From the NCBI RefSeq assembly GCF_009789575.1, contig NZ_CP046908.1, positions 1,178,001-1,242,000 of the forward strand: a DNA stretch of 64,000 bases, read 5' to 3'. Shown piece by piece: positions 57,510 to 64,000 of the stretch. This DNA is from Stappia indica (lineage in GTDB: Bacteria; Pseudomonadota; Alphaproteobacteria; Rhizobiales; Stappiaceae). Position numbers and translations under genes: made by a program. The notes beneath the pieces are model-generated. The model was not told where the DNA came from. It saw only the letters and a list, made by a program, of their open reading frames with translations, and did not search any database. The stretch's first letter is position 1; the number at the start of each line of letters is the position of its first letter.

Positions 57510-58016
57510 TTACTGGACCAGAATTTCCTTGAAGAGCACACCCTCAATGCGGGCCGGATAAACCGCCGTATTGATGCGTCGCAGCAACTCTTCCTTGAGT
57601 CGGAACAAACCGGAAGACCCTTCGAGATCCGCCGGGCGAAGCTCGCGCAGATAGACCTGGAAGGCATCGAGAATGCGCGGCAGGTAAGGCTCGATCTTCT
57701 GCACCATGTCCCGGTCGGAAACCTCCAGCGAAATGCGAACGCGCAGATAGGTCGCACGCCCCTCGCTCGACAAGTTCACCGTCATTTCCGGCAGGTCGAA
57801 GAACACCGCAGGGCGCTGCTCGACCGCAGCATCGGGTGCCGCAGTGCCATCGGGAGCCACCGACTCGCCGCCGCCCATGAAGAAGTAATAACCGCCGCCT
57901 CCGGCCGCGGCCAACAGGACCAGACCTGCGACCCCGAAGATCAGCAGCTTCTTTTTCGACCGGCCGGCCCCCTCTTCCGGGGCGCCGGCTTCGGCTGCAT
58001 CCGCATCCGCCGTCAT
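57510..58016 (-). CDS. fliL: Flagellar stator-associated protein FliL
   Basis: A 168-residue bitopic membrane protein. A cytosolic Ala/Glu-rich N-terminus and KKKLLIFGVAGLVLLAAAGG membrane helix precede a periplasmic SPFH-like domain (VFFDLPEMTVNLSSEGRATYL, DMVQKIEPYLPRILDAFQVY). FliL supports stator function around the basal body. It heads the leftward fliL-fliM-DUF6468-motE-TPR series, and a CtrA array lies upstream, suggesting class II expression. Confidence 0.93.
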   Translation of the reverse strand: MTADADAAEAGAPEEGAGRSKKKLLIFGVAGLVLLAAAGGGGYYFFMGGGESVAPDGTAAPDAAVEQRPAVFFDLPEMTVNLSSEGRATYLRVRISLEVSDRDMVQKIEPYLPRILDAFQVYLRELRPADLEGSSGLFRLKEELLRRINTAVYPARIEGVLFKEILVQ

Positions 58017-58079
58017 GGTGGCTTGACCTCTCTGCGCTGCCCCTCCCGCGCGTATGATTAATTTCTAAAGCCACAATGG

Positions 58080-58105
58080 TTAACGAGAGGTTACCGAACC
58101 GTTAA
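58080..58105 (-). promoter_or_regulatory. Triple CtrA half-site array before fliL
   Basis: TTAA (58080-58083), TTAC (58091-58094) and TTAA (58102-58105) are each separated by exactly 7 bp. The middle half-site has one mismatch to TTAA, so two overlapping CtrA boxes can be read. The array lies 63 bp upstream of the fliL ATG. Confidence 0.6.
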
Positions 58106-58119
58106 CGCCTCGCAAAATG

Positions 58120-58134
58120 CGGCAAATTTTGCCG
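58120..58134 (+). promoter_or_regulatory. Candidate FlbD/ftr enhancer site before flgF
   Basis: Perfect dyad CGGCAAA-T-TTTGCCG. It is 84 bp upstream of the sigma-54 -24 element, in the usual range for enhancer-binding proteins such as FlbD. Palindromes of this GGCA..TGCC kind match my recollection of Caulobacter ftr sites. Confidence 0.55.
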
Positions 58135-58218
58135 GGCGGTAACCATCGATGGGGACAAACCTGCCGCCCCACCCTTTAGCCAACCCGAAAACACCAACAA
58201 AATCAAAGTACCACAAAC

Positions 58219-58234
58219 TGGCACGCTCCCTGCA
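58219..58234 (+). promoter_or_regulatory. Sigma-54 (RpoN) promoter of flgF
   Basis: TGGCACG-CTCC-CTGCA: the GG and GC dinucleotides are separated by exactly 10 bp, as -24/-12 elements require, with 15 of 16 positions close to consensus except TTGC being CTGC. It is 67 bp upstream of the flgF ATG and reads toward it. Confidence 0.75.
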
Positions 58235-58301
58235 AGAGGGTTAACGAGCATCCGCTCTGGGGAGGGTGGATGTTCGCTGGGGAGCACAGGAACGGTACGT
58301 T

Positions 58302-59039
58302 ATGGAGAATTCACTGCTCATCGGGCTGTCGCGCCAGACGGCCCTGCGCAACCAGTTGAGCGTGGTGGCCAACAACCTGGCCAACATGAACACGACGGGC
58401 TTCAAGTCCCAGCGTCTGCTCTTCGAGGAATACCTGATGCCGGTGGCCGAGGCCTCGTCCTTCGAGCGCCCCGACCAGAAGTATTCCTACGTCCTCGACT
58501 ACAGCGCCTCCTCGGACTTCGAGGCCGGCGCGATCTCGCTGACGCAGAACACCTTCGATGTCGCCATCGAGGGCGAGGGCTTCTTCGTCGTCGGCGATCC
58601 CGAGGGCGAGCGCTACACCCGGAACGGTGCCTTTCACCTCGACGCGACAGGCCAGTTGGTGACGGCCGACGGACGCCCGGTCATGGGTGACGGAGGCCCT
58701 CTCGTCTTCACCGCAGACGATGGCGACGTGACCATCGCCGAGGACGGAACCGTCTCCACCGAGCTCGGCGTCAAGGGCCGCCTGCGCGTCGTCCGCTTCG
58801 AGGACCCGCAGACGCTGGAGCGTGTCGGCGACAACCTGTTCGCCGGCGAGGCGCCGCTGGCGGCCGAGCGCGTGCGGGTCCAGCAGGGCGCCATCGAGAA
58901 GTCGAACGTCTCCGGCGTCGTCGAAATGACCCGGATGATCGAAGTCACCCGCAACTACACGACCGTGTCGAAGATGCTGTCTGACGGCGACGAATTGCTG
59001 CGCAAGGCAATCGAACGCCTCGGCTCCGTCCAGGCCTGA
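58302..59039 (+). CDS. flgF: Flagellar basal-body rod protein FlgF
   Basis: A 245-residue proximal rod protein. The N-terminus ENSLLIGLSRQTALRNQLSV and ANNLANMNTTGFKSQRLLFE are the rod-family signature, and the C-terminal VSGVVEMTRMIEVTRNYTTV matches FlgF. AGGAA lies 10 nt before this ATG; a GTG 36 nt upstream gives an unrelated extension. It is the first gene of a rightward class III series (flgF-flgG-flgA-flgH) behind the sigma-54 promoter. Confidence 0.95.
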   Translation: MENSLLIGLSRQTALRNQLSVVANNLANMNTTGFKSQRLLFEEYLMPVAEASSFERPDQKYSYVLDYSASSDFEAGAISLTQNTFDVAIEGEGFFVVGDPEGERYTRNGAFHLDATGQLVTADGRPVMGDGGPLVFTADDGDVTIAEDGTVSTELGVKGRLRVVRFEDPQTLERVGDNLFAGEAPLAAERVRVQQGAIEKSNVSGVVEMTRMIEVTRNYTTVSKMLSDGDELLRKAIERLGSVQA

Positions 59040-59065
59040 GCGAAGCGGAAGAAGGAACACTCGTC

Positions 59066-59848
59066 ATGAAGGCACTTCATATCGCCGCCACCGGCATGCG
59101 CGCCCAGGAGCTGAACGTCGAGGTCATCTCGAACAACGTCGCCAACATGCGCACCACCGGCTACAAGCGCCAGCGCGCCGACTTCCAGGATCTGCTCTAC
59201 CAGAACCTGCGCCGCATGGGCACGAACTCCTCCGCAAACGGCACGATCGTGCCGACCGGCGTGCAGATCGGCTCGGGCGTCAAGACGGCCTCCACCGCCC
59301 GCATCATGAGCCAGGGCAACCTGGCCCCGACCAACAAGGAACTGGATGTCGCGATCCGCGGCGAAGGCTTCTTCCAGATCCAGATGCCGGACGGCGGCAC
59401 CGCCTACACCCGCGACGGATCCTTCGAACGCGACCCCAACGGCCAGCTCGTCACCATCGACGGCTATTCCGTGCTGCCGGGCATCGTCATTCCCGAAGAC
59501 GCCCGCGACATCACCATCTCGAACGATGGCCAGGTGCAGGTGCTGGACGCCAACAATGCCGTGCAGGTGCTCGGCCAGATCCAGATTGCCCGCTTCATCA
59601 ACAAGTCGGGCCTGGAAGCCATCGGCGACAACCTGTTCCTGGAAACGGAATCCAGCGGCGCGGCCATCGTCGGCAATCCCGGCGAGGCCAGTTTCGGCGA
59701 CCTGATGCAGAAGCATCTCGAAATGGCGAACGTGGAAGCGGTCAGCGAGATCTCCGATCTCATCGCCGCCCAGCGCGCCTACGAGATGAACTCGCGCATC
59801 ATCAAGGCGGCCGACGAGATGTCCGCCACCACCTCGAACCTGCGCTGA
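59066..59848 (+). CDS. flgG: Flagellar distal rod protein FlgG
   Basis: A 260-residue distal rod protein. It has the N-terminal ATGMRAQELNVEVISNNVANMRTTGYKR segment and a C-terminal helix LIAAQRAYEMNSRIIKAADE. The segment QNLRRMGTNSSANGTIVPTGVQI includes the FlgG-specific insertion that straightens the rod. It is 26 bp from flgF and 29 bp before flgA. AAGAAGGA precedes the ATG. Confidence 0.98.
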   Translation: MKALHIAATGMRAQELNVEVISNNVANMRTTGYKRQRADFQDLLYQNLRRMGTNSSANGTIVPTGVQIGSGVKTASTARIMSQGNLAPTNKELDVAIRGEGFFQIQMPDGGTAYTRDGSFERDPNGQLVTIDGYSVLPGIVIPEDARDITISNDGQVQVLDANNAVQVLGQIQIARFINKSGLEAIGDNLFLETESSGAAIVGNPGEASFGDLMQKHLEMANVEAVSEISDLIAAQRAYEMNSRIIKAADEMSATTSNLR

Positions 59849-59877
59849 CGCGCCGGCTGACCGGAAGGATATCCGCG

Positions 59878-60840
59878 ATGTTCGCCAAACTCCTCCTTGC
59901 CGCCGCGCTGGCTGCCGCCTCTGCCGTTCCGGCACTGGCGGGCACGCTGCGGTCCGAAGTGGCAGTGACCGGCCCGGTCGTCACCATCGGCGATTTTTAT
60001 CCCGATGCCGGCGCCCATGCCGCAACCCCGCTGTTCCGCGCCCCCGATGCCGGCACCCGCGGCGCTGTGCCGGCCCACATGGTGGCCGAGCGGGCCCGCG
60101 ACGCCGGCTATGCGGCGGCCGGCACCGACGGTCTGCGTCAGGTCGTCGTCGAGCGCCTCGCCGTGACCGTCGGCGAGAACGAGGTGACCGAGGCCGTGCG
60201 CCATGCACTGCTCGCCCGCGAAAGCGATCTCGACGCCGAGGCGCTGGACGTCACGCTGACGGGATTCCGCGGCCCGCTGCTCGCCGATGCCGGCGGCACC
60301 GAGCCGGTCAGCGTCTCCGACCTTGCCTGGGACCGCTATTCCGGCCGCCTGTCCACGACGCTGCGCATCCGCACAGTCGAGGGCACCACCACGGTGCGCC
60401 TGACCGGCGTCGCCCGCGAGATGGTGAACGTGTACGTGGCCGCGCGACCCATCGAGCGCGGCACCATCATCGCCGCCTCCGACCTCGAGCCGCAGCGCGT
60501 TCCCGGCAACCGCCTGACGGCCCGCCAGATCACCGACCCGGCACAGGTCGTCGGCCAGTCCGCGCGCCAGGCCCTCCAGGTCGGCCGGCCGCTGCGTGCC
60601 GCCGATTTCGAGCCGCCGGTGCTGGTGCGCCGCGGTGCCAAGGTCACCCTGGTCTATCGGACGGCCGGCATGACGCTGACCACCGTCGGCCAGGCCATGT
60701 CCAACGGCGCCGCCGGCGACATGATCGACGTCCTCAACCTCCAGTCCCGCCGTACCGTCACGGGGATCGTCCGTGGCCGCGACCAGATCGAGGTCGGTTT
60801 CGCACGGCAGCGCCTCGCCCAGCTCCAGGAGACGAACTGA
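59878..60840 (+). CDS. flgA: Flagellar P-ring assembly chaperone FlgA
   Basis: A 320-residue periplasmic protein. Signal peptide MFAKLLLAAALAAASAVPALAG leads into an N-terminal domain, and the SAF-like C-terminal domain follows (VYVAARPIERGTIIAASDLE, GQSARQALQVGRPLRAADFE, then VRRGAKVTLVYRTAGMTLTT). FlgA binds FlgI and helps build the P ring. Its length is above the usual 230, due to an expanded N-terminal region. flgH begins within its stop codon (TGATG). Confidence 0.94.
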   Translation: MFAKLLLAAALAAASAVPALAGTLRSEVAVTGPVVTIGDFYPDAGAHAATPLFRAPDAGTRGAVPAHMVAERARDAGYAAAGTDGLRQVVVERLAVTVGENEVTEAVRHALLARESDLDAEALDVTLTGFRGPLLADAGGTEPVSVSDLAWDRYSGRLSTTLRIRTVEGTTTVRLTGVAREMVNVYVAARPIERGTIIAASDLEPQRVPGNRLTARQITDPAQVVGQSARQALQVGRPLRAADFEPPVLVRRGAKVTLVYRTAGMTLTTVGQAMSNGAAGDMIDVLNLQSRRTVTGIVRGRDQIEVGFARQRLAQLQETN

Positions 60841-61592
60841 TGGCTCCTCGCATGACCTTCGTGAAGCCCGCGCTGGCCGTTTCGCTGGCGCTCGCCACCG
60901 CCGCCTGCGGCACCGCCGACAAGCTGTCCCAGGTGGGGCAGCCCCCTGCCCTGTCGGCGATCCAGGACCCGACCACGACGGCCGGCTACCGCCCTGTGCA
61001 GATGCCGATGCCCATGCCCCAGTCGGACCACTACAACTCGAACTCCCTGTGGCGGTCCGGTGCCCGCGCCTTCTTCAAGGACCAGCGCGCTGCACGGGTC
61101 GGCGACATCCTCACCGTGCTGGTGACGATCTCCGACAAGGCCGAGTTCGACAACAAGACCCAGCGCAGCCGCACCGGCTCCTCGTCCTCCGGCACCGGCG
61201 GCGCCGTGGGCGCTGCGATCAACACGTTCCTGCTGCCCGGCGGCACCAGTGCCGATAACCTCGCCTCCGCCGAAGGCGCGTCCACGTTCCAGGGCAGCGG
61301 CAAGGTCGATCGCGAGGAGAAGCTGCAGACGCGCGTTGCCGCTGTCGTCACCCAGACCCTGCCGAACGGCAACATGGTGATCGAGGGCCGCCAGGAAGTG
61401 CGCGTCAATTTCGAGGTGCGCGAGTTGATCGTCGCCGGTGTGGTGCGACCCGAAGACATCGCCGCCAACAACACGATCGAAAGCGAGAAGATCGCGGAAG
61501 CTCGTATCGGCTATGGCGGCCGCGGCCAGATCACCGACGTCCAGCAGCCGCGCTACGGCGCCCAGGTGCTCGATATCGTCCTGCCGTTCTGA
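60840..61592 (+). CDS. flgH: Flagellar L-ring lipoprotein FlgH
   Basis: A 250-residue outer-membrane lipoprotein forming the L ring. Signal peptide with lipobox ATAAC at residues 19-23, then NSLWRSGARAFFKDQRAARVG and the C-terminal VVRPEDIAANNTIESEKIAE and YGGRGQITDVQQP signatures. It overlaps flgA by 1 bp. flgI, normally next to it, is not in this window. A long hairpin follows about 95 bp later. Confidence 0.96.
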   Translation: MAPRMTFVKPALAVSLALATAACGTADKLSQVGQPPALSAIQDPTTTAGYRPVQMPMPMPQSDHYNSNSLWRSGARAFFKDQRAARVGDILTVLVTISDKAEFDNKTQRSRTGSSSSGTGGAVGAAINTFLLPGGTSADNLASAEGASTFQGSGKVDREEKLQTRVAAVVTQTLPNGNMVIEGRQEVRVNFEVRELIVAGVVRPEDIAANNTIESEKIAEARIGYGGRGQITDVQQPRYGAQVLDIVLPF

Positions 61593-61687
61593 CGCTGCCT
61601 CTACGGTCCGCGGCCCAGCTCCCCGAAAGGCGCCGCGGACCTCTCCCCTCCCCAAGCCGCTCCACGCTCCCCAGGCACAGGACGGCA

Positions 61688-61740
61688 GGCGGGCACGGGA
61701 TCCCCCCGCTCCCCAGCGGACCCGTGCCCGCCGCATTTGC
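61688..61740 (+). terminator. Long hairpin after flgH
   Basis: A 12-bp perfect inverted repeat (GGCGGGCACGGG / CCCGTGCCCGCC) with a 21-bp loop, followed by GCATTTGCTT. It ends the flgF-flgH series. The T tract is weak. Confidence 0.55.
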
Positions 61741-61804
61741 TTCCCGCACGCACTACCGGAGGTTCTTGAAAATCAGCAGTGCAGATCGGCACTCACGCTG
61801 CCTG

Positions 61805-62974
61805 TCAGGCTGCGTCTTCCCGGTTCGCCCGGTCGAGCGGGTGCCTACCGCTCTTGAGGCAAGGCATCATGACGCCGTCACCCTCGCCCTGCTCGCCGCG
61901 CTTGGTCGTGAACACCGGCGCCAGCACCATGGAGCGGAACGCGGTGAACAGACGGGCATCCAGCTTGCTCTTCATCTCGCTCATAATCGCCAAGGCCTGA
62001 CGCGGCGACATCGCCGCCTTGTAGGATCGTTCCTCGGTCAGTGCGCTGTAGATATCGGCAATGGTGACGATGCGGGTCAGCGGTCCGATCGAGCTGCCGC
62101 CGATGCCGTTGGGATATCCGCTGCCGTCGAGAAACTCGTGATGGTCGCGCACCGCCTGGATGACCTCGACCGCGCTGCGGCCGCCACGCTGAAGCGCAAA
62201 GGCCCCGCGGGCCGGGTGAGTGTTGATCAGCCGCTTTTCCCCATCGCTGAGCGGGCCGTCCTTTTCCAGGACGGTGATCGGGATGAACAGCTTCCCGACA
62301 TCGTGCAACAGGCACGTCTCGGTGATCATCGCGATATCCGTGTCATGCAGCCCCAGGAACTGGCCGAAGGCACTTCCATTGCCCGCAACGCTCAGCATGT
62401 GACGACAGGTGCCGCTGTGATGCAGCTTCACCGCGTCGAGCCAACCGCCGAGCCCCTCCCGGCGCGTCGCCTCGCTGATCGCCCGGGTGGTCGCGTCGAG
62501 GATCTCGGGCGGCAACGGCCGGTCGGCACGCATGGCGGCGCCGATCTGGCGATACAGCACGTCGCCGTTCTCGATCGCCTTGGCCACCTGGGGAGAGCGC
62601 CCCGCGAGGTGGATCGCCAGGTCTCTGTTGAGAATGGACTGCACTGCCGTGCGGATATCGCCCGGCGGCCGAAAACTCGGAATGATCCTCTCGATCCCGA
62701 GCGCCTCTGCCTGGACCAGCCCTGCCCGGCCGCTGCACGGAGCAACGTAGATCGTGTCGCTCTTGCGACGCTCCTCGGGGAGGATCGAGGCAAGCAAAGA
62801 CACCTCGCTCTGGCGTCGCAGAGAACTGTGGAGGATCACGACGCGGGCGTCCGCGAGCTGATCGGCATTCGCGGTGGCAAGCGGGATACGCGCAACCTTG
62901 AAGGCGAGCGCCAATGCATTGGCGAATGCCGGCTCTGCGTTGTCCTGGTCCAGGAGAATGATGACGTCGATCAT
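61805..62974 (-). CDS. HD-GYP phosphodiesterase with a receiver-like N-terminus
   Basis: A 389-residue protein. The first 110 residues look like a receiver fold but lack the phospho-acceptor aspartate (ARVVILHSSLRRQ in the beta-3 position), suggesting a pseudo-receiver. The HD-GYP domain has all expected elements: LLHDVGKL (about 221-227), NTHPARGAFAL, VRDHHEFLDGSGYPNG with GYP near 284, and ADIYSALTEERSYK. It should hydrolyse c-di-GMP, linking it to motility. The ATG at 62974 is preferred over a TTG 12 nt earlier. It is convergent with flgH and follows dksA on the same strand. Confidence 0.92.
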   Translation of the reverse strand: MIDVIILLDQDNAEPAFANALALAFKVARIPLATANADQLADARVVILHSSLRRQSEVSLLASILPEERRKSDTIYVAPCSGRAGLVQAEALGIERIIPSFRPPGDIRTAVQSILNRDLAIHLAGRSPQVAKAIENGDVLYRQIGAAMRADRPLPPEILDATTRAISEATRREGLGGWLDAVKLHHSGTCRHMLSVAGNGSAFGQFLGLHDTDIAMITETCLLHDVGKLFIPITVLEKDGPLSDGEKRLINTHPARGAFALQRGGRSAVEVIQAVRDHHEFLDGSGYPNGIGGSSIGPLTRIVTIADIYSALTEERSYKAAMSPRQALAIMSEMKSKLDARLFTAFRSMVLAPVFTTKRGEQGEGDGVMMPCLKSGRHPLDRANREDAA

Positions 62975-63112
62975 GACAACCGCCAAACTGGAGTGACGCT
63001 GAATTTCCTCTGCGTCACTCTTACCCGGCGCAACTTGTCGAACCCTTAATCAACTCAAACAGAAAATATTAACGAGCTGTGAACGCCGCCCCCTCGCGAG
63101 GCCCCCGCCCGA

Positions 63113-63142
63113 AATGAAAAGGCCCGGACTCTGCCGGGCCTT
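63113..63142 (-). terminator. Rho-independent terminator after dksA
   Basis: Perfect 9-bp stem AAGGCCCGG / CCGGGCCTT with a 6-nt loop, followed on the minus strand by TTCATTTC. It lies 43 bp beyond the dksA stop. Confidence 0.88.
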
Positions 63143-63185
63143 GCAAGTTGGTCAGACGAATGCCGTCGGCAATGCCGGTGCGGCA

Positions 63186-63602
63186 TCAGTCGTCGCGATA
63201 AACTTTTTCACGGCGCTCATGGGCTTCCTGCGCTTCAAGCGACAGGGTCGCGATCGGGCGGGCTTCCAGCCGCTTGATGGAAATCGGCTCACCCGTTTCG
63301 ATGCAGTACCCGTAAGATCCGTCCGCGATACGCTCCAGCGCTGCGTCGATCTTTGCGATCAACTTGCGCTGACGGTCGCGGGCCCTGAGCTCGATCGAAC
63401 GATCCGTTTCGGAAGACGCCCGGTCGGCAATATCGGGGTGATTCTGGCTTTCCTCCTGGAGGTTTGCGAGCGTTTCGCGGCTTTCCTTTAGGAGCTCTTC
63501 CTTCCACCGCAAAAGCTTGTTCCGGAAATACTCGCGCTGACGCTCGTTCATGAAAGTCTCGTCCTCGCTGGGACGATACTCGGCATCCAGCTCAACCGTC
63601 AT
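63186..63602 (-). CDS. dksA: RNA polymerase-binding factor DksA
   Basis: A 138-residue transcription factor that enters the RNA polymerase secondary channel and works with ppGpp. The coiled-coil tip DxxDxA-type segment is present as DIADRASSETDRSIELRARD. The C-terminal region YGYCIETGEPISIKRLEARP followed by IATLSLEAQEAH aligns with the zinc finger of E. coli DksA, but three of its four cysteines are replaced (by Thr, Ser and Ala), so zinc binding is unlikely. This is usual in alphaproteobacterial DksA as I remember it. AGCCGGAGTAGAAC precedes the start. fliX lies upstream on the same strand. Confidence 0.95.
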   Translation of the reverse strand: MTVELDAEYRPSEDETFMNERQREYFRNKLLRWKEELLKESRETLANLQEESQNHPDIADRASSETDRSIELRARDRQRKLIAKIDAALERIADGSYGYCIETGEPISIKRLEARPIATLSLEAQEAHERREKVYRDD

Positions 63603-63775
63603 GTTCTACTCCGGCTCCCGTTAGGCCGCGCGGAATATAGCGATCCTGCGGGCGATGGACAACGCCGCCGACGTCGAAAAGTGCGCCAAATTTCTGTAAT
63701 ATTTTTCATATACTTAGACCGGCTGCCTCGAATTTTGGCACAAGTCCGGCCCGATAGGGCGGCATCAGCGGGCGT

Positions 63776-64000
63776 TCAATTCCCGTACAGTCCCAGCTTT
63801 GCCAGCTCCACTTTAGCGCGAAGCTCGATCTCGTCGATCACCTTCTCCAGCGCAGGATTGCCGCTGTCAGCCCGTCGCTCCAGCATCATCGCAAGGCGAT
63901 TGAGCCGCTCCGGCGAAACCCGTCCGGCCAGCAGATCCGCCTTCATTCCCTCCAGCGTGTCGAGCAAGTCGTGGCCCCGCGCCGTCGCCTTGCGCCGGCC
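63776..64000 (-). CDS. fliX: Flagellar assembly regulator FliX (C-terminal part)
   Basis: The open frame continues past the window edge at a codon boundary, so the N-terminus is missing; 74 C-terminal residues are visible. They contain RGHDLLDTLEGMKADLLAGR, SPERLNRLAMMLERRAD and end VIDEIELRAKVELAKLGLYG, which is the FliX signature. FliX acts with the enhancer-binding protein FlbD and the sigma-54 class III promoters in Caulobacter, consistent with the candidate FlbD site before flgF in this window. The 173-bp gap to dksA holds the dksA promoter. Confidence 0.85.
   Translation of the reverse strand, partial: GRRKATARGHDLLDTLEGMKADLLAGRVSPERLNRLAMMLERRADSGNPALEKVIDEIELRAKVELAKLGLYGN

Noticed and set aside
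63186-63602. Frameshift or decay of dksA suggested by lost cysteines
   Set aside because: The reading frame is intact at 138 codons with a strong terminator, and the cysteine loss is expected for the class.

Overview
The window is an ordinary-looking chromosomal segment of a GC-rich alphaproteobacterium. It shows no phage, insertion sequence, CRISPR array, rRNA or tRNA that I can recognise. The gene content points to the Hyphomicrobiales, and a Stappia/Labrenzia-like member of the Stappiaceae is my best guess. The reasons are a DUF1476 ATP synthase zeta inhibitor next to purC, the purS / tiny membrane protein / purQ / purL arrangement, a DksA that has lost its zinc-finger cysteines, a CckA cell-cycle kinase, a GTTC-N7-GTTC SOS box before recA, CtrA-type TTAA-N7-TTAA boxes, and the flagellar proteins MotE, DUF6468 and FliX. 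The taxonomic call is inference.

Layout. 1-10 kb: the end of an HpcH/HpaI aldolase gene, the ATPase inhibitor, then purine synthesis (purC, purS, purQ, purL) interleaved with an SDR oxidoreductase, an AraC regulator divergent from a peroxiredoxin-like gene, and a YegS lipid kinase. The block closes with the iron-sulfur/glutaredoxin pair bolA-grxD. 10-23 kb: housekeeping and signalling genes (Hsp70-like chaperone, ttcA, a GGDEF cyclase, a Tat-exported metallo-hydrolase, rpsD, murI, a TrmJ-like methyltransferase, an HdeD protein, a histidine kinase paired with an exported molybdopterin-oxidoreductase-like protein, icd). 23-34 kb: a JmjC/cupin-like protein with a GNAT protein, a cyclic-nucleotide-gated channel, alaS, recA, a histidine phosphatase, and a pseudouridine catabolic pair (psuK-psuG).

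34.5-42 kb holds the most interesting non-flagellar block. It is a run of eight same-strand genes: a cytosolic helical protein, a DUF6384-like bitopic membrane protein, a long coiled-coil protein with a glycine-rich tail, a lipoprotein, and then a YnbA-type CDP-alcohol phosphatidyltransferase, a YnbB-type phosphatidate cytidylyltransferase, a PlsC acyltransferase and a polytopic membrane protein. I read it as a candidate membrane-lipid remodelling or envelope-stress system. Its function is not established here.

42-64 kb is a flagellar locus. flgB-flgC-fliE-fliQ-fliR-flhB runs leftward and ends beside cckA; fliO-fliP runs rightward; fliL-fliM-DUF6468-motE and a giant exported TPR protein run leftward; flgF-flgG-flgA-flgH runs rightward. 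An HD-GYP phosphodiesterase, dksA and the C-terminal part of fliX close the window. The intergenic sequences suggest the regulatory hierarchy. CtrA-type boxes lie before flgB and fliL. A sigma-54 promoter with an upstream CGGCA-N5-TGCCG dyad, a candidate FlbD/ftr site, lies before flgF. The kinase that would feed CtrA, CckA, is encoded at the end of the flgB cluster.
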